Virus record (IMG/VR): IMGVR_UViG_3300032249_000925
Location: 35,363-99,362 of that record
From: a virus
Length of the DNA: 64,000 bases
Direction: 5' to 3' (one strand)
A program made the translations under genes and the position numbers. The notes beneath the pieces were generated by a model. The model ran no database searches. It was not told the origin of the DNA and saw nothing but the letters and a program-made list of their open reading frames with translations. Positions 58,066-64,000 of the stretch are shown here, piece after piece; within the stretch, counting starts at the first letter, position 1, and each line of letters opens with the position of its first letter.

Positions 58066-58689
58066 TTACGCAGTTTGGAACAATAAGTCCGTTACTTGAT
58101 CAGTAGGACTAAACATTAGTTGAATCATACCTCTAATAGGTTTAAAAGTTCTACTAAATACTGCACTAGGCGGCTCAGTAACACGTAATTCAAAGAATCC
58201 ATATACATCACTGTTTGCACTAGGTTGTACTTTCCAAGTTGTGCCTAAATTACCGGGAAATTGTACATAGATTTTATTTAATACAGTTTCTGACCAACGT
58301 ACAGGATCAAAAGTAGGATCTTGGAGACTTGTATAAGCAAAACCATAATTTAATTTATAGTACTTATCATTAAATTTTACTATTTCTTCTACATTATACA
58401 CTCCAGTAGGTGACCAAACACCAACATAAGTAGGTATTCTTACAAACAATCTAGTAAAAGCTCCGCCGGGTTCTACTGCCTTAGGTTTATCTGATTGATC
58501 AGGAGCATTAGCTGCTTCAATAACAACAGCTTCATAAATATAGTTACCGCTGGGTTTTAGTGTAGCATCAAAAATAAAGTTTAAAGTAATAGGAAACTCT
58601 AACTGTTCGCCACGCACCATTGACCATAGTATTGATCCAGCATCGCTAATTATATCTAAGCTAGTATTTGTTAATCTTGATCGTGCCAT
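58066..58689 (-). CDS. Tail protein, 207 aa
   Basis: A beta-rich protein: LWSMVRGEQLEFPITLNF, VGVWSPTGVYNVEEIVKFNDKYY (split) and LRVTEPPSAVFSRTFKP. The WSPTGVYNVGEIVKF type motif resembles carbohydrate-binding-like CBM5/12 repeats in phage fibres. It overlaps the upstream gene by 19 bases and sits in the fibre operon. Confidence 0.68.
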   Translation of the reverse strand: MARSRLTNTSLDIISDAGSILWSMVRGEQLEFPITLNFIFDATLKPSGNYIYEAVVIEAANAPDQSDKPKAVEPGGAFTRLFVRIPTYVGVWSPTGVYNVEEIVKFNDKYYKLNYGFAYTSLQDPTFDPVRWSETVLNKIYVQFPGNLGTTWKVQPSANSDVYGFFELRVTEPPSAVFSRTFKPIRGMIQLMFSPTDQVTDLLFQTA

Positions 58690-59033
58690 GAGGTTTCCTT
58701 TAGTTTAACTATAGAAAGGTCTTTTAATTTACTAATCTCAGCAGTTAGTTTTACAATTTCAGCATGTAATGCTTGATTTTCTACAGTTAGGGTTCTTAAT
58801 TGTTGATTTAATTCAATTACTTCGGTTTGTAGTTTACCTAATTCTTCACTTAGTTTAGAGTTTTGCTGACTCATACGCTCTAATTCAGTGTGCATAATTG
58901 TAATAATATGCGACTCTGTTTTATCGGTTTTAAATAGAGTAAAAAATTTTTGTAATAAAAAAGCTAATGCTACTAATCCGCCAGTACCTGCAATAAGTAT
59001 TTGTAGTATTGAGTTAGTTTCTTCTGGATTCAC
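58671..59033 (-). CDS. Membrane-anchored coiled-coil protein, 120 aa
   Basis: GTG start at 59033 with AGGAG 7 bases upstream. One transmembrane segment (IAGTGGLVALAFLLQKFFTL) is followed by a long coiled coil with Leu heptads (residues 45-105). This looks like a spanin-like or membrane-tethered protein, but it opens the tail-fibre unit right behind a perfect promoter, so early membrane function is also possible. Confidence 0.7.
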   Translation of the reverse strand: MNPEETNSILQILIAGTGGLVALAFLLQKFFTLFKTDKTESHIITIMHTELERMSQQNSKLSEELGKLQTEVIELNQQLRTLTVENQALHAEIVKLTAEISKLKDLSIVKLKETSWHDQD

Positions 59034-59079
59034 TATTAGCTCCTACAAGAAAGTTACGTTAAATTAATAATTTTGTTCT

Positions 59080-59108
59080 ATTATATCATAGCACCATATA
59101 AGTGTCAA
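59080..59108 (-). promoter_or_regulatory. Perfect-consensus sigma70 promoter (minus strand)
   Basis: TTGACA (59103-59108), 17 bases, TATAAT (59080-59085), pointing into the fibre genes from 59033 downwards. It is the only such promoter I see in the minus-strand region from 37 to 64 kb. Confidence 0.9.
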
Positions 59109-59111
59109 TAT

Positions 59112-59144
59112 AAAAAAATACCTACCCCATTGGAGTAGGTATTT
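59112..59144 (-). terminator. Intrinsic terminator (minus strand)
   Basis: ATACCTAC (minus strand, from 59142) pairs with GTAGGTAT, followed by seven Ts (59112-59118). It ends the transcript from the right and lies directly before the promoter at 59080-59108. Confidence 0.85.
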
Positions 59145-59147
59145 AAC

Positions 59148-59576
59148 TTAAACAGGTTTTGTAGGCCACTCTATTGTATTAGGATAGCCTGGTTGTGCGT
59201 CTATATCTCGTAATTTTTGTCTGTAGGTTTGCCAGTCTTTGGGAATTGGTACGCCTTGGTCCAATGCTCTAATAACAATCCAATCAGATTCTCTTAATAA
59301 TCTTTGTTGTAGTTTTTTAATTTTTAAAAGCATTAATCCTTCAGAAAGTTCCCACTGTTTTGAATCTGGGTCCCACATATGATTAGAACTAGGTTGTGGT
59401 GGTATAGTAACTATAGAATTATCTTGTATATAGTAATCACTATTTTCAGGTAAACCATCTGCTAATTTTGCACCTATATCTTCTGATAACATATGTGTAA
59501 TATCTTCTAGATTACAGTCTTTCATTACCTGTATAAGTTGTCCTGTTTTTTTATTATAAAGTATATAAGTATTCAT
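59148..59576 (-). CDS. Tail fibre assembly chaperone-like protein, 142 aa
   Basis: The C-terminal half has RLLRESDWIVIRALDQGVPI, WQTYRQKLRDI and PNTIEWPTKP, the pattern of the phage tail assembly chaperone family (Phage_TAC/APC type). The N-terminal half has a small beta domain with MWDPDSKQWE. It would help fold or attach fibres. The gene ends just before a terminator. Confidence 0.8.
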   Translation of the reverse strand: MNTYILYNKKTGQLIQVMKDCNLEDITHMLSEDIGAKLADGLPENSDYYIQDNSIVTIPPQPSSNHMWDPDSKQWELSEGLMLLKIKKLQQRLLRESDWIVIRALDQGVPIPKDWQTYRQKLRDIDAQPGYPNTIEWPTKPV

Positions 59577-59629
59577 TTTTAAAATATGTATATTTGTACA
59601 AGGTCAATAAAATATTGATTAATTAAGAC

Positions 59630-60157
59630 TTATTTAATTGTTAATGTAGCATTGTGTGTCCAAATCCAACGATCTGGTTCATCACCAGCAGCATAACATT
59701 GATTATCACAAAAGATAGTTGCTACTTCTCCTCGACCTGCATCAATGATTTCTACAATTTCTTCCCAACGGAAACCATACTTGTAATCTTGTACAGGTAA
59801 TAAATTACCTACGGCCTCAGTGCTGTTGATACAAGATCCATCTTGCAATGTAAGTGGTGTATTATCCGAACAAGTTAGTTTAATTCCAGAACTAGATACT
59901 AAAGTTAATAGTTTTTGTTCACTAATTCTATTAGATATTACGTTGCCAGTTACTATGCCTTTACGGTTTGGAGATAATAGTAATAATGGATCTCCTGCTG
60001 TCATTGTACCAGCTAACTTATTATAAGGCATATAGGCATTTACCGAAACGCTACTTCCAGTTGTTGCAATTTTCATTATATATGCTAATGCATAGTAAGG
60101 TGACAAATTTTGATTAGTGCCACTAACACCTGTAGAGTCAGTAGTAATAGTGCTCAT
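59630..60157 (-). CDS. Collar-type N-terminus with Hint-like domain, 175 aa
   Basis: Residues 1-30 (TDSTGVSGTNQNLSPYYAL and on) match the first residues of the next gene and resemble a 'LPPYYALAYIIKI' tail-collar fragment. From Cys96 (KLTCSDNTPLTLQDGSCI) to His168-Asn169 (WIWTHN) the pattern resembles a Hint (hedgehog/intein) fold: a starting Cys, an acidic turn, and a final HN. No C-extein nucleophile follows (Ala170). It may cleave itself or be an inactive structural Hint. Confidence 0.6.
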   Translation of the reverse strand: MSTITTDSTGVSGTNQNLSPYYALAYIMKIATTGSSVSVNAYMPYNKLAGTMTAGDPLLLLSPNRKGIVTGNVISNRISEQKLLTLVSSSGIKLTCSDNTPLTLQDGSCINSTEAVGNLLPVQDYKYGFRWEEIVEIIDAGRGEVATIFCDNQCYAAGDEPDRWIWTHNATLTIK

Positions 60158-60215
60158 GTTTTTTCTCCAATCAGTGGATTTTTATTTTCTAACAGCATAT
60201 TTAAAATTTTATCTT

Positions 60216-61106
60216 TTAAAAGCTTGTTTTACTAATTTTAAGAGTTTTTGTTCCAGATAAACCAAAAACAAATGGACCAGTGCCGTCGTGTCCTGTCGGT
60301 TCTGAGAAGTTAGTGTTACCGCTAACGCCACTGACTGACACTGTAAGTCCTCCAACAATTTCGATAGTGTACCTACCTGTATAACTCTGGGCAGTGTCAA
60401 AAACTAACTCAATGTCGTTGTAACCACCGTCAGCCCCACTTGCATCATCAAATGAATGCTGCAATGCAATAATATTACCAGTCCATAGACTACTAGTGGT
60501 AGGACTTAAACTTCCAAAAGCGTAAGAAGAGCCACCCATAGAATTATATCCAGTTTGGCCAACAGCACCAGTACCACTGCTACTATACCCGCCAACAGTC
60601 ATAGTAAGGGTAACACTTGTTGGTGCTGCTGGTGCCTGGCTAGTATCAATGACTGAAATGTAGCCGCTTTGTAAAACAGGGGTATTGCTAATACCGTTAA
60701 TATTTATTACAAATTGCTCAGTACCTTCAGTTAAATTATCAGCTATAAGATTTAATGTAAATGAACCAGTATTGCTATTAATTATAAATGTTCCAGTAAG
60801 TGGTCCAGTAATACCAAAATCACTACTACTAATAGCACCAGGGCTTGCCGTGCCAATTCCCCAATAACATGTACTACCATTAGGTACATTAGTAGTGTTA
60901 ACAGTCACTGTTAAACTACTGCTTTCATTAATACTAGTTGGTAAGGGGCCAAATGCATATGTTGGCGATGTTGGTGGTGCTGGTGGTGCTGGTGGTGTTA
61001 TAATTGTGCCACTTGCAAGTTTCATTATAAATGGTAGTGCATGGAAGGGTGGCAAGTTTTGATTGAGGCCAGTAGTGCCTGTAGAATCAGTAGTAATAGT
61101 GCTCAT
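60216..61106 (-). CDS. Tail protein with Calx-beta-like domain, 296 aa
   Basis: The N-terminus TDSTGTTGLNQNLPPFHAL is paralogous to the previous gene. A Pro/Ala-rich linker (36-50) is followed by a Calx-beta-like Ig domain (residues 51-150, LNLIADNLTEGTEQFVINI) and a C-terminal lectin-like domain with a Gly/Ser/Thr-rich sequence. Probably a small receptor-binding fibre. Confidence 0.7.
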   Translation of the reverse strand: MSTITTDSTGTTGLNQNLPPFHALPFIMKLASGTIITPPAPPAPPTSPTYAFGPLPTSINESSSLTVTVNTTNVPNGSTCYWGIGTASPGAISSSDFGITGPLTGTFIINSNTGSFTLNLIADNLTEGTEQFVININGISNTPVLQSGYISVIDTSQAPAAPTSVTLTMTVGGYSSSGTGAVGQTGYNSMGGSSYAFGSLSPTTSSLWTGNIIALQHSFDDASGADGGYNDIELVFDTAQSYTGRYTIEIVGGLTVSVSGVSGNTNFSEPTGHDGTGPFVFGLSGTKTLKISKTSF

Positions 61107-61171
61107 GTTTTTTTGACTAATGCGTTTACAATAGGATTGCCTAGCCTATTAATTACAAATGCTATTAGCAT
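61103..61171 (-). CDS. Micro-protein, 22 aa, coupled to the next gene
   Basis: ATG 61171 with AAGGA 7 bases upstream encodes MLIAFVINRLGNPIVNALVK plus KT and ends in TGA sharing bases with the next ATG (ATGA). It is amphipathic or weakly hydrophobic. Either a real small peptide or a translation leader that delivers ribosomes to the 61106 start. Confidence 0.45.
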   Translation of the reverse strand: MLIAFVINRLGNPIVNALVKKT

Positions 61172-61226
61172 AGTTTAATCCTTATTTTATTATTTAATTG
61201 TAGTACTGCAGCCAAAGCTTTTAGTT

Positions 61227-61709
61227 TTAAAAAACTTTCCTAGCATTAAACATTCTAGGTACCCTGTTAGGAGTTAAATCGTCAAATGGTAGCGCAGGAG
61301 GAATTAAAAATTTTCCAGTTTGTTTGTGTACACTTTCTATTGTTTCTCGCAATGATGTTGGAACTGGAATCATTTCAGGATCAATAATAGTTTCTGTTTC
61401 ATCACGTAAAGCATGAATGCAACAAACAACGGTGTTATCTTCTAAAGAAGTTATTTGATGGGCAATATTTTTTTCAATCATTACCATTGATGGAGCATGA
61501 TAGACAACAGGGTCTAATAATTCTTGAGTATTATCGTTGTATACTTGAATCGCAATAGATCCAGATGCTACAAGACTAGTATGTGAATATGGATGTCTAT
61601 GTCCAACTTCGACAATGCCTTCTTTTGAAAATAGCATACGCCTAACGTACACATTGGAAAGACAAGAAATTTTAATTTCGGGTCCTTGTTGTGTTGCTTG
61701 TGGTTTCAT
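61227..61709 (-). CDS. Cupin-fold protein, 160 aa
   Basis: VGHRHPYSHTSLVASGSIAI (about 36-55) is cupin motif 1 (two His and following Gly strand), and YHAPSMVMIEKNIAHQI (about 69-85) is motif 2 with a metal-type His. A small enzyme or binding protein; phage tail cupins of unknown role are known in aquatic phages. It overlaps the upstream gene by 4 bases. Confidence 0.75.
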   Translation of the reverse strand: MKPQATQQGPEIKISCLSNVYVRRMLFSKEGIVEVGHRHPYSHTSLVASGSIAIQVYNDNTQELLDPVVYHAPSMVMIEKNIAHQITSLEDNTVVCCIHALRDETETIIDPEMIPVPTSLRETIESVHKQTGKFLIPPALPFDDLTPNRVPRMFNARKVF

Positions 61710-61933
61710 CTTACAAATGATCCTAACTCAATAGTTTGAAATTGACGTGTTTCGTAATTCCATTTTAAAATTCGACGAGCTTTACCACTACTAATATTTT
61801 GAATTCGAATTTCAAGTGCCCAGTCTGGAAGTGGCACAACTGACATACCGTCTGGTTCAGAATACACAATATTTTCTTCTGTACCAACACCGTGCTCTAC
61901 TATTATTCCATTTATAATTTTAGCTATATTCAT
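61706..61933 (-). CDS. Hypothetical tail-region protein, 75 aa
   Basis: ATG 61933 lies 2 bases after the stop of the collar protein; a longer start at 61951 would overlap it. A small beta-rich protein (IIVEHGVGTEENIVYSEPDG, WALEIRIQN). Function unknown. Confidence 0.62.
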   Translation of the reverse strand: MNIAKIINGIIVEHGVGTEENIVYSEPDGMSVVPLPDWALEIRIQNISSGKARRILKWNYETRQFQTIELGSFVR

Positions 61934-61935
61934 TA

Positions 61936-64000
61936 TTAAGTACTCTGCCATAAACGTGCTGTAATTATGTGGGGACCACCATTTGCTGGGTGATATACGT
62001 GTACCTGGTGTCGATTAATTCCTGAAGCAAGAATTTGTCTTTTAACGTTTGCTACCTCAAATTCTGCGTCGATGCCAGCGCTACCATAAGTTACCCAGTA
62101 ATCAAAATCAATTTCTACTAGTCCTAGACTACCGCCAGCGGGTATGGTAACAATATCCGTTGCCTCTTCCGGAGCAACATTAATAGACCCTGTAACTGTT
62201 CCTGTTGCAGTTTGTTTAAGTACTCCACCAGTATTAGTAATGGTATGAGTGTGTGCTACTACTACTGCATCAGCTGTGCCACCTCTACTTCCTGGAGTAA
62301 AAGTACTACTAGAACCCATAACAAATCGATCGCGTAGATCAGGTGTACCATTTCCTCCATCACATAATGCCCAGCCAGGGGGTATTGTAGACCCGGAAAA
62401 CGTAATAATACCACCAGTTGGAAAAGCTGCTCCAAGATCTAGTTTATCAGCAGTAATTGTTCCAACTTTAATATTACCACCAGCAATAACGTTACCATTA
62501 AAATTAAGTGCGCCACCATTATAGGTAATATTAGTAGTACTATTGCCAAAAGCAAAATGTCCGTCTTTATTAATTAGACCACCAGCTCCAGTCATTGTAG
62601 TACCACTTATAGCAGCTGTACCAGCCTTAAAATCACCAGTTACTGTTAAGTCACCAGTATTTGCAGTAATTGCTGATAAAGTACCTACTTTAAGTGTACT
62701 TAAGTAGGGAACATTCCAAGTAGTGTTATCGGTAACAACATTATAAAAACCATCACTTTGATATACACTTTCACCAGCTGTTATACTAGGAGGAGTTGCT
62801 TGCCAAACTGTGCCTGCTCCCCAGGAGTCATTAGCAGGAAAACTAATATTTCCTGTAGTTACAATAGTAGTAGGTGTAGAGCCCAGACTTGTTAAAGTGG
62901 TTTTAGTGTAAGCTGTTCTAGCGGAAACTCCTTGATATCCGCGTCTAGATAGACTATAACTAATAGTTGTGGTTAATTTAGTTAAAACATTTGCAGCATC
63001 TCTAATACTTACTTCTATTATAGCATTTGCAGTATCACTGGTCATAGCAACGGGATCATTAACAGTAAACACATTACCACTACCACTACCAGTTACAGTA
63101 ATGCCTGAAGTAGAGAATACCATAGCACTAAATGTTTTAGCACCGCTAGTAGCATAGTTAAGTTGTTCTGTACCTATATAAGCTCTTATTAGTGCAAGAC
63201 TACCACTAAAATCAATACCTGCATAACCAGAAGCCGCGCCAGCAAAAGTAATATTTTCATTACTATTAGTAATACTAATAGCACTGCTTGCGTCTATTAA
63301 TAGCGGAATAGTTATTTGATCGGCTACTGTAGTTGTAATATTATTAAATTTGCATGTTAATTCACACTTATATGTGTTTGTAACAACTGTACTGCTATAG
63401 TCAGTATTAGCTACTGTATAGCTACTAGCAGTAGCACCACTAATTAGATCAAAAGTACCCGTACTACTAGTTTGTTTATACCACTTATAACTTTCTGAAC
63501 CAGCATCAGTATTTTGTGCTATAGTAGTTAATGTAACATTTGTAGGAGTTATAGTAGTATCTACAGCTCTTTTAAACGTAACAGCACTATTTTGAATAGA
63601 AAATATTCCTGCATAAAAACCAGTTCTAGCTAAACTATAACTAATAGTTGAAGTTAGTGTGCTTAAAGTACCAGCAGCATCTCTAATATTTACTGTTACT
63701 ACTGCAGTAGCTGTATCTTTGCTCATGGCACTAGGTTGAGTAACATTAAACACATTACCACTGCCACTACCAGTTACAGTAACACCATCAGTAACTATTG
63801 TACAATCAAATGTTTTAGCACCAGTAGTAGCATAGTTAAGCTGTTCTGTGCCTATATAAACTCTTATTACTGCACTACCACCAGTAAAATCAATACCTGT
63901 ATAACCAAAAACAGGTCCTGCAAAAGTAATATTTTCATTACTATTAGTAATACTAATAGCACTGCTTGAGTCTATTAGTAGCGGAATAGTTATTTGATCA
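61936..64000 (-). CDS. Large tail protein with Ig-like repeats and tail collar domain (5' end off the window)
   Basis: The frame is open to the right edge, so the visible 687 residues are the C-terminal part. Upstream are repeated modules of about 226 residues (IPLLIDASSAISITNSNENI, GIDFSG, YIGTEQLNYAT, SIRDAANVLTKLTT). Near the end is a tail collar domain: GGIITFSGSTIPPGWALCDG, then TPDLRDRFVMGSSS and VVAHTHTI. This fits the distal end of a large central fibre or host-specificity protein. Confidence 0.85.
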   Translation of the reverse strand, partial: DQITIPLLIDSSSAISITNSNENITFAGPVFGYTGIDFTGGSAVIRVYIGTEQLNYATTGAKTFDCTIVTDGVTVTGSGSGNVFNVTQPSAMSKDTATAVVTVNIRDAAGTLSTLTSTISYSLARTGFYAGIFSIQNSAVTFKRAVDTTITPTNVTLTTIAQNTDAGSESYKWYKQTSSTGTFDLISGATASSYTVANTDYSSTVVTNTYKCELTCKFNNITTTVADQITIPLLIDASSAISITNSNENITFAGAASGYAGIDFSGSLALIRAYIGTEQLNYATSGAKTFSAMVFSTSGITVTGSGSGNVFTVNDPVAMTSDTANAIIEVSIRDAANVLTKLTTTISYSLSRRGYQGVSARTAYTKTTLTSLGSTPTTIVTTGNISFPANDSWGAGTVWQATPPSITAGESVYQSDGFYNVVTDNTTWNVPYLSTLKVGTLSAITANTGDLTVTGDFKAGTAAISGTTMTGAGGLINKDGHFAFGNSTTNITYNGGALNFNGNVIAGGNIKVGTITADKLDLGAAFPTGGIITFSGSTIPPGWALCDGGNGTPDLRDRFVMGSSSTFTPGSRGGTADAVVVAHTHTITNTGGVLKQTATGTVTGSINVAPEEATDIVTIPAGGSLGLVEIDFDYWVTYGSAGIDAEFEVANVKRQILASGINRHQVHVYHPANGGPHIITARLWQST
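63254..63321. repeat. Direct repeat in the large tail gene, copy 1
   Basis: Nearly identical to 63932-63999, 678 bp away (226 codons), marking tandem protein modules. Confidence 0.75.
63932..63999. repeat. Direct repeat in the large tail gene, copy 2
   Basis: Partner of 63254-63321; the repeat continues past the window edge. Confidence 0.75.

Noticed and set aside
60158-60215. 14-codon frame before the 60157 gene, similar in position to the 22-codon frame before 61106
   Set aside because: No independent ribosome binding site; its end simply overlaps the GGAG site of the next gene.

Overview
The window is part of a large tailed-phage (Caudoviricetes) genome. It has a complete phage replication set, a lysis cassette, about 24 kb of tail-fibre and baseplate-type genes, tRNAs, and no host housekeeping operons. 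DNA is AT-rich. Genes are packed tightly and many start codons overlap the previous stop (TAATG or ATGA). Three features point to a betaproteobacterial, possibly Burkholderiales, host: a circularly permuted two-piece tmRNA, a Bug/TctC-type periplasmic binding protein, and strongly sigma70-like promoters. This host assignment is inference. The left and right edges both cut genes.

Layout. (1) 1-4762, minus strand: a string of very small hypothetical proteins, several below 60 residues, then thymidylate synthase ThyX and a secreted SleB-type cell wall hydrolase. (2) 4921-10665, plus strand: small genes with a putative dATP/dGTP diphosphohydrolase, an Hsp20 chaperone behind a ROSE-like RNA thermometer, a UV-damage endonuclease, a gene behind a structured leader, tRNA-Ser, a deaminase and a mini-rubredoxin. 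(3) 10820-13424: a strong promoter driving a glycine-rich protein and three related small beta-domain proteins, one with a collagen-like stretch. (4) 13440-16362: permuted tmRNA, ClpP-like protease, DUF1289 protein, cytosine methyltransferase-like protein and four tRNAs. (5) 16392-37146: regulators and DNA metabolism, namely split NAD-dependent ligase, DnaB-type helicase, DnaG-type primase, family A polymerase, UvsW-like helicase, ssDNA-binding protein, SbcD/SbcC pair, PD-(D/E)XK nuclease, flap endonuclease and B12-dependent ribonucleotide reductase. (6) 37146-64000, minus strand: PhoH, a holin-like/transglycosylase pair joined by a putative -1 frameshift, an Rz/Rz1 spanin pair, an accessory block (outer-membrane barrel, TctC-like binding protein, asparagine-synthase-like enzyme), then tail proteins with modular LamG, IPT/TIG, polyglycine, FnIII, Hint-like, cupin and collar domains.

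How it works together: seventeen promoters with TATAAT -10 boxes (sixteen with exactly 17-bp spacers) drive short early/middle transcription units separated by intrinsic terminators. Only one such promoter is visible in the 27-kb tail/lysis region, so late transcription probably starts outside the window or uses another signal. Nucleotide supply (RNR, ThyX, deaminase, dNTP hydrolase) feeds the replisome. tmRNA, ClpP and Hsp20 suggest phage investment in ribosome rescue and proteostasis. The most unusual points are the permuted tmRNA next to clpP, the ROSE-like thermometer, the recoded lysis gene, and the block of three host-like genes inside the late region.
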